DNA of 64,000 nt, from contig JBHGNT010000021.1 of the NCBI GenBank assembly GCA_043228905.1, forward strand, positions 9,362,001 through 9,426,000. Reading direction: 5' to 3'. The notes beneath the pieces were generated by a model that was given only the letters and a program-made list of their open reading frames with translations, was not told the origin of the DNA and ran no database searches. Shown here piece after piece: positions 42,791-54,342 of the stretch (the stretch's first letter is position 1; each line of letters begins with the position of its first letter). The stretch is from Azolla caroliniana. Its lineage: Eukaryota; Polypodiophyta. A program made the position numbers and the translations under genes.

Positions 42791-44336
42791 AGGTTTAACA
42801 TGTAGTGAAAAGTTTTGTCATGAATATACTTTCTCCATGTCTTTAATTGCTACATACAAATGTTCCAGGTTTAGTTTATGCCAAGCGATTTGACCAGTGT
42901 AAGCAACACAATTATTATTGTTAAGTAGTCTTCCTTTTTATGTATTCAAGGTTAGTTTAATGTAGGAAATACAAAATGAGGCTATAGTTAAGATGTCCAA
43001 GAAATGGCATTTGAGGTAAAGCGTCACTCAAGTAATCCGTCCTTCATGGAAAGTAGGAAAATCTTTGGTCAACATTAACATCACTAACCATCAAGTATTT
43101 TGACAAGTTGTGCCCATTAGTGGCTATCATGATATTCCTCAGTAAGGCAATACATCAATGAAATTGACAATGTCGACAAATAAAAGGTTGATAGTAGGCT
43201 ATGTCAAGCTTTTGATCATAAATGCACATTTGAAGATTCCTATATTCCTTAAGAACAACCACAATAAGAATCAAGCAAGCGAGTTATTTGGCATGTTGAA
43301 GGAAGTGTAATAAAGCTTACTTTCCTACCAACAAGGTTATTTTAGTGATGGCATAATGGTAAAGCTTATGTTTTGCACAATTAAAGTGGTGGGTTAATAA
43401 GCACAATGTTGATATCTTTTGAACAAACTTTTGTCATGAATATACTTTCTCCTTGTCTTTTAATTTTGGTTTTAGATCATCTTAATTGCTTTTAGATTTG
43501 GCTTTACAACATCAATATTAACTTTTTCACAACGTGAAGTTGTAATTCTAGTTTGAGATCATCAATTTGTTCCTAAATATGTGTTTAGATCATTAGTATT
43601 AGTTTTGCATTAAACAAATGAATGAAATGATTAATATCTTTGTACTTTAAAACCCCATTGCTGAAAAAAAGGATATATATACAAGAAAGGACAAAAAGTA
43701 TATGGAAACATATAAACGGACAATTGATCATGAACATAAAGAAGCTGCAACAAAAAGAAAAAATAGAATATGGAAAACATACAAAACTAACATAATAAAA
43801 GTCTTCTAAAATTTTAAAAATATAAAATGAAAATGAATGGCCAAAAACGAGAGATGAACTCCAAGATAAGGAAAAGGTCAATAATGAAAAGAAAAGCCAT
43901 GTGCATGGAAAAAAGAGAAAGAAAAAACCTTAATTCTGTCCAATTAAGATCCATAGTTAGTCTCTTACCTTTTCAAAAGCCAAAGCTTATTGCACAAACT
44001 CTATGTACCTTTCCTGAGTAAGTTTGCATGTTGTTTAGGTCTACATGCCAACATTCATTGCCCAATTTTTGAGTCCATTTACCATCACTTGGTTTCACTT
44101 CTACTTCCTGAGGTTAACAAATTGACAATGAAGCTTAAGATGACGAAATGTTTTCTGATTCGAGGGGACTAGCAAGAAAATGCTCTTTTCTCTAATCATT
44201 CATGCAAATTGTAGGAGGCATCCCTTCAAGGAGATATGTTTATGAGAATATGGCATAACATGATTTCAAGATAAAACAAGTATAAGATGGATGAGATTAG
44301 GCTTGTGTCTCTACAACCAAATGCCTCTCTCTGTGT
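42791..44336. other. AT-rich spacer
   Basis: No gene supported. A 98-codon minus frame (43585-43881) is Phe/Ser-rich and looks like chance in A/T-rich DNA. A tRNA-like A-box lies at 43349. Confidence 0.45.
43349..43403 (+). repeat. tRNA-like module with a good A-box only
   Basis: A-box TGGCATAATGG (43349-43359) is a full consensus match. The expected B-box position holds only GGTTAATAAGC. Probably a decayed member of the module family. Confidence 0.35.
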
Positions 44337-44390
44337 TAGTGTAATGGTAAGGTTTCAAATTATTAACATGGAGGTACAAGGTTTGAATCT
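44337..44390 (+). repeat. tRNA-like A-box/B-box module at the LINE-3 5' edge
   Basis: A-box TAGTGTAATGG (44337-44347, perfect) and B-box GGTTTGAATCT (44380-44390). It ends within about 7 bp of the point where LINE-3 similarity to LINE-2 begins. Confidence 0.55.
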
Positions 44391-44396
44391 TGCCCT

Positions 44397-44902
44397 ATTA
44401 GAGGATATAAAAGACGAGATTAAAATAGTTAAAGAGGAAGTTAAAAATAACATAGAGTTAGCAAAAACGGGTTGGGTAGATGTGGTTAAAAGAAATAAAA
44501 GATGAAAATATTGTTAATACGACCCTCGAAGAGAAGAAAATGTGCCACGACCGACACCTAAATGAGCGTGTCACTGGGCTCAAGGAAGGTGCATCCCCAG
44601 ATAAGGATGCACAAACACTTGGGAAAATGTTAGGGTACACAACGGCCTTACCTATCACCAAAGTTTGGAGGGCCGGACGTGACACAACTAGGAAGAGAGC
44701 CTTAGTTCTTCAATTTAAAGACTTAGACTCTAGAATCACTTCTTTAAGAAGAGACCAATTCTCTGAGGATTGGGTGGGGACCCTATCTATCTCGATGAAG
44801 ACATCACTAAGATGCAAATTGAGCATCGCAAGAACTGTATGCCACGAGTTATGCAAGCTCGTAAAGAAGGGCATCACGCCTTTTATCGAGATGGGCGAGT
44901 GA
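44397..44902 (+). pseudogene. LINE-3 ORF1 (5'-truncated)
   Basis: A copy of the LINE-2 ORF1 beginning inside the coiled coil: ELAKTGWVDVVKRN, then after a frameshift near 44505 DENIVNTTLEEKKMCHDRHL, VTGLKEGASPDKDAQTLGKM, VWRAGRDTTRKRALVLQFKD, ending at PFIEMGE. It lacks the stop that LINE-2 has at 38247. Confidence 0.78.
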
Positions 44903-44934
44903 TCATAAATGATCGCACTACTAATTGACGGCAT

Positions 44935-46180
44935 GTGGCCCATGTGACAGAAAATACACTTAGCATGACCTTATGGAACTGTAACGACACACTTTGGACA
45001 CATCCTGGCCACCAAGAGGAGATATTAAAGGTATCGGATATACTTTTCTTAGTAGAAACACACCAAAGCCCAAATAGAGGACTCCCACGAGTCGAAGGAT
45101 TTTGTTGGGAGTTGGCTTTTAGACAAACCTCACGTCGATGCACTACCAGGGGATCTGGAGGTGTCGCAATATTGTTTCGGAGAGAGCTACATAATAGGAT
45201 AGAAATACTGAGGAGAGACCTAGAAGCTCATTTTATGTGGTGAAAGTCTCTACAAGCAAGGATAAGGAAATACTTTTCTCCATTTGTTACTTCCCCCTGA
45301 AAGGCTCACGTTATAATTTGGTTGGCGAGGCGAGATTAGTTGATGAAGGAGTGCCACATGGGCCTTCCCCATACGAACCTCTATCGGATGACATAATTAG
45401 ATATTCTTCCCAAGGGAAAGTATTCCTTGTAGGAGACTTTAATGCAAGAACCCAATCCCGACAATGCATAGTATTTCACATGGATAGAAACCTAGAAATG
45501 GTAAATGTAGATCCTTTAGACATATGCACCACACGTAGATCAAAGGACCAAGGTGCAGACGCCACGAGCTTTGGCCATCATTTGCTCGAACTTGGTAGTA
45601 CGCACCAGATGGTCATATATAATGGTTTAGCCAGGTGGCTTGACTCGGAAGAGCTCACATGTTCCCCACATGGAGGAGGGGAAAGCACAATTGATTATCT
45701 AATAGGACACCCTGAAGCTACCCACATGATTAACTCCTTCCGGGTGGCCCCATGCCCTATTGGCGCAGACCATAGTTTCTTATACTTCGAGCGAAAATGC
45801 GATATCTCTAACGTCACCAACTCTAGTCAACCACAACATCACACCACAATACATTTCACACATGATCTCTCTGACATATACGCTCAACATGTTCACACAC
45901 AATACCTTTAGAGAGCCTTGGTACGAAATTCACACACATCCTTCACTCCGCAGCAGTTAATAGTTTCCCATATACGAAACACTCCAATCAAGGTAGATTA
46001 GGATCTATGCCACAAAATAGATGGTATGATGAGGAATATAGGTAGTTACATAGACAACTTACAATATCGCAACTCAGTGGTAGCATTACCTCAATACAAG
46101 CTTGCAAAGAAATGCGCAAGATGACACGTTGTAAGAGAGGCTTCCCAATATTGGGAACTCTACCATATGCTCATGAGTAA
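44935..46180 (+). pseudogene. LINE-3 ORF2: APE-type endonuclease
   Basis: MTLWNCNDTLW, ILFLVETHQSP, TRGSGGVAILFRRE, then FLVGDFNARTQ (GDxN) near 45430, DYLIGHPEATHM and GADHSFLYFE near 45765. A frameshift at 45237-45243 splits it; it decays after 45911. Confidence 0.85.
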
Positions 46181-47559
46181 CGATTGCACCACTGCATGGA
46201 AGAGATTACGGGAACCAAGACCACAAACACCCATCAAAGATCCCAAACTTGGCACACATATACAGAGAGACTTTACCAAATCCCAAACCAACCAGTCATT
46301 CCAATGCCTTCTACGCCCCGGCCTACCGTGGGGACACTCTTCACAACCTCTAGGGTCACGAAGGTCATAAAGAAATTACAACATAGGAAGTCCATGGACC
46401 ACACAAGATTGCGAGCAGAACACATCATATATGAGAGCGAGTGCTTAGCTCCCTTGCTAACTCTAATCTTCAATCGTGTACTCGCTGAGGGTTTTCAACC
46501 ACAATGGACCATGAATACAGTGGCCCCTATACATAAAGGGGGGGACCCCATGCACCCAAATACATATAGGACCATTATGATAGGTCATACCCTTGCAAAA
46601 TATATGGTGCAGTAATGGAGGCAGAGCTTAGCAATTATCTGGAGACCTTAAATCTTCGCGCACCTAAATAGGCTGGCTTTAGACGTTGAATTGACTAGAC
46701 TAAGGCTTGCATGAAGAAATTATATTGTTGTATTTTGGACTTCCGCAAAGCCTTTGACACGGTCCCTAGGGAGCGGTTGTTTGATAGGCTTAAAACCTTG
46801 AGGATACCAGATGATATGGTTTGGGCCACCTACGCACTATATGAACAAGTGTCGTGGTGTGTTTGATGCCCAGGTGCCCTATCCGATTGTTTCACTAGCA
46901 CTATTGGTGTAAAACAAGGTTGCCCCCTATCTCTGACTCTTTTTGGGATCTACATTGATGAGATCACAGATTTTATTGCTCGTAAGGGAGGCAATGGACT
47001 AGTCCTTGGGGATACGCAGGTTCGTATCTTGCTCTATGCAGAGGACATAGTTTTGCTCTCTGAATCTGAACACGAGCTACAAAGGCACCTTGATGCCTTA
47101 GATGACTTTTGTGCACAACGACGATTGGTAGTGAATCTAGGGAAAACTAAAGTCCTTATCTTCCACACGTCAGCCCAAGTTAGAGCTAAGTGTCACCTAA
47201 CTATTTCCCATAGCCCAGTTGAGGTTGTTGGATCATATGTCTCTCTCGGAGTCACTTTCAGTGCCCGCTCGGGTAAATTTTCGATGACACAAGCAGCGAA
47301 GGATAAACTTACGAGAGGACATGCATCCCTCTCACCCCTCGAGAGATAATGCCATCAAGCATACTTCCAAGAGCCACGGACTAAAGGGTGGCTCTTTGAA
47401 TCATTAGTGACTCCCTCCCTCATGTATGCATCAACGGTTTGGGCTCTAGGACTACCATCTTTCATGTGGACGCAATTAGAGAGACCATTGGTGATGATGT
47501 TATCACGCCAACTCCAAAGCAAATCGACAGTCCCACATGACATTATTAGGGTTGAGTTC
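46181..47559 (+). pseudogene. LINE-3 ORF2: reverse transcriptase, cut by copia E
   Basis: NTVAPIHKGGDPMHPNTYRT, LDFRKAFDTVPRERLFDRL, STIGVKQGCPL, and LLYAEDIVLLSESEHELQRH, where the YADD box is YAED. Then LMYASTVWALGLPSFMWTQL up to the copia E insertion. The sequence resumes at 53335. Confidence 0.87.
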
Positions 47560-48021
47560 TGTAAACGATTACTTGCGGAAGCGTTAGAAAAAAGAGAAAG
47601 TAGAGAATACACAGAGTACACGGGAGAGACAAAGAGAGCAGAACGTAAAAGCTATATTAAAAACAATATAGACACTCTGTATTTACAACTATGCTCAGTA
47701 GCACTATTTATACAAGTCCTCGTGGGACTGACAGAAGTACCGCGTACTTCAATGCTCACACGAGCATCTGACACTTACTACGAGACTATAACTACCTAGT
47801 AGTCTAAACTAATACTAGGCCTCCGGTTACTGTCTGGATCCGGCTAACCGGCTCCCCAGCTCACCGGCTCTGTTGCTTGCCGGCTCGGTTGTTCATGGCT
47901 TACCGATCCGTCTCGCTTGTCGGCTCAGGCTTATTTAGCCGATCCGTCTCGCTTGCTGGCTCAGGCTTATTCAGCCGATCCGGCTCCAGTTGACCTTGCC
48001 GCCCAACACTCCCCCTCAAGC
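47560..48021 (-). mobile_element. 3' LTR of copia E and polypurine tract
   Basis: LTR 47560-48008 (449 bp) with TATAAATA at plus 47705-47712; PPT GCTTGAGGGGGAG at 48009-48021 abuts it. The outer flank is agttc (47555-47559), identical to agttc at 53330-53334. It holds a 36-bp internal duplication that the other LTR lacks. Confidence 0.95.
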
Positions 48022-48152
48022 TCAACTTGAGGTTGGATCCTAGTGTCAGCCTCTGTGGCAGTCGGTTCTTCCAACTGACTTCTCCTGGCGTCGCTCCGCC
48101 TTGCTCGCACTCCTCGTCCAGTCCAGTTCTGTTTGCCACGACCCTTCTAGTT

Positions 48153-48677
48153 CTATGCGCCTCGACCTTCTCGGTCGGGATGTCTGCTCAATAGGCGCCT
48201 CTCAGCTCCTTCACTGCTATCACTCCGGCGCTTGCCGATCCGTCGGTTCCTCCGCGATGGAATAGACTCCCGTTGCATCCCTGTATGCTTGGCCTTGAAT
48301 TGATCCGATTCTTCCGAATCTGTCTGTTGAACTGAATCCACTGTCTCCGATTTGTTCCAGCTCTTGTCCAAATCGGTTGCTCTCGATTCGTCTTCTGGTT
48401 CCAAGCCCTTCACCACATCGGACCATGTCCGGGTCTTGGCCTTCTTCCTTCGCTCGGCTCTGTCCTTCTTCACTCTGCCGCCGCTGCCACTTGTTTCGAC
48501 TTGTTCGGACGTGTCGACTTCCCTTGTCGAATCGGCTCCTTTCTTCTTCTTGACTCTCCCTTCGTCTGTTCTTCCCTCACCGGCGCAATCGGGAGTCTCT
48601 TTGCCTTTGCCTGTTCCGGTGTCTTTGCCCATTCTCCCCCTCAAGTGTGGCACGTCGAGATGCTGAAGACCAAGCAT
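48153..48677 (-). pseudogene. Copia E post-RNase H extension
   Basis: 175 open codons: VPHLRGRMGKDTGTGKGKE, a Lys/Glu-rich stretch, KTRTWSDVVKGLEPEDESRA, and a Ser/Asp/Gln-rich tail ending at REGRGA. Same order as in B, and it stays open for its whole length here. Function unknown; no domain recognised. It lies between RNase H and the LTR, where some copia lineages (Sireviruses) carry an extra ORF; this is not evidence of an envelope gene. Confidence 0.72.
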
Positions 48678-50258
48678 TTTGGTGAAGTGTGCTGCAACTT
48701 GTTTGATCCAAGTGGTTTGGTGAAAATGTCGGCAACTTGCCGATCCGTGTGAACATACCGAAGTTCGACCTCACCGCTTAGGACACGCTCACGCACAAAG
48801 TGATAGTGCACTTCTATGTGCTTTGTGTGAGCATGGAATATGGGGTTCTTGGCGAGTTGCATGCTGCTTACGTTGTCGCAGTAGACCAGAATCAGGGTCG
48901 GTACCTCAATCCGTAGGTCTTGCAATAGTCGCCGAAGTCAAATGGCTTCACAGGTGGCAATGGTAGCGCCCCGATACTCAGCCTCAGTGCTCGACAGAGC
49001 AACTGTTAGCTGCTTTTTGTTGCTCCATGCAACAACTGCGCTCCCAAGGGAAAACATAAAACCGGAAGTGGATCTGTGATCCGACGTATCGCCGGCCCAG
49101 TCGGCATCTGTGTAACCGACTAGCTCTTCGGTTATATCTCGCCGGTAGAACAGTCCCCGGTCCTTCGTGCCGCTTACATATCGCAGTATCCGCTGCGCGC
49201 ACTGAAGGTGCTCCATGGTCGCTTCTACATGAACTGACTGATCATTCTGACCGGATAACTGATGTTGAGTCGCGTGATAGTCAAGTAAGTAAGGCTTCCA
49301 ACAATTTGTTGGAACCGTTTCTCGTTGCAGGCCGGTACAGAGTTGGGACGAAGCTTCTGGTTCCGGTCCAAGGGTGTGGAGATAGGTCGGCATTCTGTCA
49401 TGCCGAACTTGTAGAGCATATTCAAGACGTAATGTCGTGATGAGAGCAATATGCCATTGGGGGTTCGGATCACCTCGATCCCAAGAAAATAATGAAGGTC
49501 CCCCAGGTCCTTCATCTCAAATGTGTCCGACAACTGGGACTTGACGCGGTTGCCTTCTGGAAGACCCGGTCCGGTGATGACTAAATCATCAACATACAAC
49601 AGGATACATACCAGACCGGCTGAGCCTTGCCGGATGAACAACGAAGAGTCGGACTTGGAGGCCGCAAACCCCATCTTGCGCAATTGGTGCATGATCTTCT
49701 CATTCCAAGCTCGAGGGGCTTGCTTGAGGCCATACAACAACTTCTTCAGCCGGCATACCGCCAACTTGTTCATCTCCGATTGAAAACCGGGAGGCTAAGT
49801 CATAAAGGTTTCTTCTTCAAAATCACCTTGAAGAAATGCATTCTTCACATCCATCTGATGAAGATGTCATCCCCTTGCCGCAGCAACCGCCAACACCACT
49901 TGAACCGTCGTCATCTTCGCTACAAGAGCGAAGGTCTCGTCGTAGTCGATTCCGTGAGTCTGCGCGTATCCCTTTGCCACTAACCGGGCTTTATACTGGT
50001 TAACAGAACTGGGCTTTATACCAGGCTTTATACTGCGCGTATCCCTTCGGTGTTGTACTTTACCTTGTATACCCACTTGCATCCGATCGGTTTACAGTGA
50101 CGAAGAGGGTCAACCAGGTCCCATGTCTCATTGGCATCGAGTGCCCGCATTTCTTCGTCCATAGCGGCACGCCAATTTGCGGCCTTTGCAGCTTTTGCGT
50201 AACTCTCCGGCTCACGCACTTCCGCCACCTTAGTCATGTACGCATAGTGATGCGCCAT
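48641..50258 (-). pseudogene. Copia E reverse transcriptase and RNase H
   Basis: [41 protein letters not shown], a locally scrambled piece near 50000-50050 with short repeats, then [18 protein letters not shown] and CILLYVDDLVITGPG (intact YVDD, near 49600), DLGDLHYFLGIEVI. RNase H: GYTDADWAGDTSDHRSTSG, ALSSTEAEYRGA, YCDNVSSMQLAKNP, HTKHIEVHYHF, VADIFTKPL. Frameshifts at about 49225, 49780-49870 and 48930. Confidence 0.9.
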
Positions 50259-51421
50259 GTACTCATTGTACCCGTATCATTTGACGGGATCCTTCTGGTG
50301 GGTGGACCAGCATAACTCACTGTTACCTGGTTTAAGGCCTTTCTTGGCCGGTTCGGTCTTCGTTGTTGAAGATCTGCCTTTCTTCTTGCCGGAGTCGGAT
50401 GCACACCGATCCGCCTCATCGTCTCCTCAGTTCCTTGCGCGGGGAGTGCACGACAGAGTCTCCACTACTCGCCGGTTCCTCATCGGACTGAACAGATTGA
50501 TTTAGTCTCTCATTCGGCCAGCTCAACCAAAACGATTCCGGACTCTCATCTTGAGTCCACGCTTCATCATCATCTACTTGGGCCAGTTCAGGCTCACTAG
50601 CCTCATCGTCGAGCATCGGGTCGGATTCGGAAATCGGGGCCGATAAGGAGTACCACGATGCCGATTCATCGAACTCAACATCTCGACTAACTTGAACCTG
50701 CTTTGTCCAGGGGTTATAACACTTATAACCCTTTTTCTCTTGAGCACATATGCAATGCTGCGGAAGATCTTAAGGTGTCTCAAATTCGGCTTGCGCCTGA
50801 AATACAGCTCGTGAGCTGACACCTTGTCACCGATCCGATTCAGGATGTAGACAGTCGTTCGGACTGCCTCCGCCCAGTAGAATTTGGGCATGCTCTTCTC
50901 CTCCAGCATTGCCCTTGCCACATCAATAAGCGACCGGTTCTTCCTCTCGGCAACACCGTTCTGTTGCAGTGTGTATCTACAGTTGAACTCTCACCGAATT
51001 CCCTTTTGCTGCAGATAACTATTGAATTGGCCGGAAAAGTATTCTTTTCCGCCATCCGACCGCAAGCATTTGATCTTCCTCTCCGATTCCTGTTCCACCA
51101 TGCTTTGGAGACTCCGGAAACACTCGAAGACTTCACTCTTCCGCTCAATGAGGTAGATCCATGTGTGTCGCGTATAGTTGTCGATAAAGGAGACGAAATA
51201 TCGACTCCCGCCAAGACTAACATTCTGTGCCGGTCCCCACAGATTCGAATGGATAAGGTCGAGCTTGTTATGGCTCCGGTTACGTTCGGTAGGGAATAGA
51301 AGCCGGTGTTGCTTCCCGAGTTAGCAGGCTTCACATACTTGGGCCTTCCGACCGCTGAACTTCGGCAAACCAAAAACAACTTGTTTCGCTTGCAGGTCTT
51401 GAAGCCTCCCGTAATTGACAT
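50259..51421 (-). pseudogene. Copia E integrase and linker
   Basis: Broken over several frames but in order: a zinc-finger region near 51330-51421, the GDRHRMLVLAG-type frame-shifted copy of the core, LEEKSMPKFYWAEAVRTTVY, VSAHELYFRRKPNLRHLKIF, and an acidic linker (SEPELAQVDDDEA) before RT. Catalytic Asp positions correspond to those of B but are in shifted frames. Confidence 0.82.
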
Positions 51422-51463
51422 GGCCTATCCGCTTGTGCCACAGCTCGATGTCCGATTGACCTT

Positions 51464-51940
51464 CTATCCTTTTGCAAACAGAGCGGTGCCGACGTCATTG
51501 GTGTCGAGGATAAACATCCTCTCATCTTTGCGCCCTTGCGCCATAATTTGGCCCTCCTCCTGGATGAAGCACCCGAGGTGCGTACACCGCACCTGCATCC
51601 CTTGGTCGACGATCTGTCCGACCGACACCAAGTTCTTCGTGATTGTCGGAACGTGTAATACGTTCATCAGCTTCCCCTTCTGTCCAACATGGCTCAAAGG
51701 GACTTCTCTGACATGTAGAATTGGGTGAGGAGTGTTGTCTCCGGTTTCGACTACTCCTGGTTGATCTAGTTTCTTCAAAAAGGAGAACCACTCTTTGTGG
51801 TTCTGCATTTGGTTCGACGCACCGGAATCAACATACCACACTTCCTCCGATTGGGAAGTGGTCTTCTTCATCGAGTTCGCCTCATGCTTCATCACCAAGG
51901 CTAGCTCGTTACCGTTCTTGGATCCTCCCGATCCCTTCAC
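51464..51940 (-). pseudogene. Copia E protease and integrase N-terminus
   Basis: EEVWYVDSGASNQM carries an intact DSG protease triad motif. It then runs through VLHVPTITKNLVSVGQIVDQ to MFILDTNDVGTALFAKG before the integrase zinc finger. Matches B closely. Confidence 0.87.
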
Positions 51941-51982
51941 GTAGTGCGAGCTTTGCCGGCCATCCTTGTCGGCCTTGCCAGA

Positions 51983-52840
51983 TCAGGATTTGTCCAAATC
52001 GGCGTGTTTTCTCTGGCACTCGCTCTCTCTGTGGCCCTTTTTGCCACAGTACCAACATTCCGTTGCAGTCTTCTCTTGCCGTCTTCCGGTGCCGCCATGA
52101 CTCCCGCTACTCCCAGAGGGTTTGGAACTGTTGTCGGCACGTTCTCTGTGCCTTTGTTCCTGGTCTTGCCGGCCGCCTCCATTGCGTGCCGACCCGCCTC
52201 GTCCACCACGTGTACAACATCCGGCTGTCAATGGGTGCACTAGTTGACGCACCGACGTGGTTCTCCTCTACAAGGAGCATCGACTGTAAGTCGAAAAATG
52301 ACAGCGTATTCTGCCTTGTACATATCGTCGTTCGGAACACTCTGAACTTAGATGCCAGGCCCCCAAGACAGACCTGTACCATCTCGTCTTCCTCTATGGT
52401 AACGTTGATAGAGGCAAGCGAGTCATAGATCTCTTTGATTTGGGCCGTGTAATCCGCCACCGACATGTCCTTCTATCGGACATTGCTTAACTCATGTCGG
52501 AGTTGCAGCTTCCGGGCTGTAGTGCTCGCAGCGAAAACCTTCTTTAGGTTTCCCCAAGCCTCCTTTAGCGTCTTGGTGTCCTAGATGTGGCTCAGCAGCT
52601 GGTCTCCGACACTGGACGCGAAGCAGTACATCACTCTGCTTGCCAATTGTTCCCACACTGGGAAGTCCTTATGTGCCGCATCAGGTGCTGTTTCATTGGC
52701 TCCTTCGACGAAACTCTAGTAGCCATGCCCAAGAAAGCATTGGTGCATCTTGTACAATCAAGATGCATAGTTGGATCTGTCAAGTTTCTCCACAGGGAGC
52801 GCGCTAGCCATCCCTCCATCCATCACTTCTCTGTCTGTTG
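51983..52840 (-). pseudogene. Copia E gag with CCHC knuckle
   Basis: N-terminus near 52820 (MASALPVEKLDRSN) with stops inside the KMHQ and GHGY segments. Then SVADYTAQIKEIYDSLASIN, VCLGGLASKFR, FFDLQSMLLVEENH, an Arg/Gly-rich tail, and an intact zinc knuckle CWYCGKKGHRESEC near 52050. Frameshift around 52210. Confidence 0.87.
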
Positions 52841-52897
52841 TTCTTACGACCTGTTAGGGTTTGCTTTCAAGCGTTTGTCGGCTGCAGAGGTTCTCAA

Positions 52898-53329
52898 CCC
52901 TCGCGCTCTGATACCATGTAAACGATTACTTGTGGAAGCGTTAGAAAACAGAGAAAGCAGAGAATACACAGAGTACACGGGAGAGACAGAGAGAGCAGAA
53001 CGTAAAAGCTATATTCAAAACAATATAGACACTCTGTGTTTACAACTGTGCTCATTAGCACTATTTATACAAGTCCTCATGGAACTGACAAAAGTACCGC
53101 GTACTTCAATGCTCACACGAACATCTGACACATACTACGAGACTATAACTACCTAGTAGTCTAAACTAATACTAGGCCTCCGGTTACTGTCTGGATCTGG
53201 CTAACCAGCTCCCCAGCTCACCAGCTCTGTTGCTTGCCGGCTCGGTTGTTCATGGCTTACCGATCCGTCTCACTTGTCGGCTCAGGCTTATTTAGCCGGT
53301 CCGGCTCTAGTTGAGCTTGCCGCTCAACA
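52898..53329 (-). mobile_element. 5' LTR of copia E and primer-binding site
   Basis: LTR 52917-53329 (413 bp; TGTTGAGCGGCAAGC ... GTAATCGTTTACA on the minus strand), TATAAATA at plus 53062-53069. PBS TGGTATCAGAGCGCGAGGG at 52898-52916 directly abuts it. By hand I count about 21 substitutions against the 3' LTR, roughly 5 percent. Confidence 0.95.
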
Positions 53330-53334
53330 AGTTC

Positions 53335-53917
53335 ACTCTACCCTTGATGTTAGTAGAAGCACTTTTTCAACTTGTAGTCTTTATACATAGGATATATAGC
53401 CAACCACATGATAGAATATCCCATCAAGCCTTTAAGGCCTGTCGATCACTATATGAGTCTAGCTATACTAGCTCATGGTATGGCATGATGGTGACTTGGC
53501 TTCTTGTGAATGGTCTAGACATTAATAACCTCCCCCCCTTAAGTACGGCCACGCGATTAATAACACTTTAATCTCTCATGAGGGCCGAAATAAAGTAATA
53601 CGCCAAGAAATATGGAAAATTTACACTCGGTATAAATGGATCACCCCACTAGAGCCACTCCCATCTAAATGTTGTACTATGACGAACACTTCATGCACTT
53701 TTCTAAGTTAGGTTTTATTACACGGTCAAAATACCTAGATGTATTCTTACCACATGCACTAAGGGTTGCCATTGGTCAACTTAGAATATCATCTCACCAA
53801 CTTGAGATTGAGCATGGACATATTAATGGAGTTCCTAGGGAGGAAAGGATATGTAGGTTATGCCATGTAGAGATAGAGGATGAGTACCACTTTACATGCA
53901 AATGTCCCACCTATGCC
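53335..53917 (+). pseudogene. LINE-3 ORF2 C-terminal part after copia E
   Basis: Resumes the LINE-2-like domain: LVEALFQLVVFIHRIYSQPH, LRVAIGQLRISSHQLEIEHG, CRLCHVEIEDEYHFTCKCPTY (zinc motif kept). A frameshift near 53560-53665. It ends abruptly at 53917, where gypsy G sequence starts. Confidence 0.88.
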
Positions 53918-54342
53918 GTCTCCCTTATATGCTGCTAGGGTATGGGAAGTATCCCACTAAGTATTACGCGCAGATGCTACTATTCGTTGTTACACAGTCA
54001 CTTGGAGGTCTAGGTCGAAGGATTGACCATAGACCGTGTTCCTAATCGGTAACACTTTTGGCACGCTTGGTGATCTGTGTCTTCTCATAGACAAACAACG
54101 ATGAATGGATGTTTAGCCGCAGACGCCCCAAAGAACCAACACGACCCGACTAGCCAATCACAAGGTCCATCACACGCCAGGCAGAGGAATGCGCACGGCA
54201 AAAGCCTCGCCTAAGCGACCTCAGCACGACCTGTCAGGACCACAAAGGTGATCTCCCGCTCTCCACATACCTCGGCGATACACGGGAAGCGTGCTCACCA
54301 CAACAACACTGTGGTCTTTCCCTAACCGCCGTAGCCCCCATC
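53918..54342 (+). other. 5' region of gypsy G, possibly LTR end and leader
   Basis: No reading frame. The following gag makes this the likely leader of the element, perhaps including part of a 5' LTR. I do not see a convincing PBS or LTR boundary. Confidence 0.4.

Noticed and set aside
48153-48677. Envelope-like gene in copia E
   Set aside because: The frame continues from RNase H and is highly charged. It has no signal peptide, membrane segment or cysteine pattern that would support an envelope protein.
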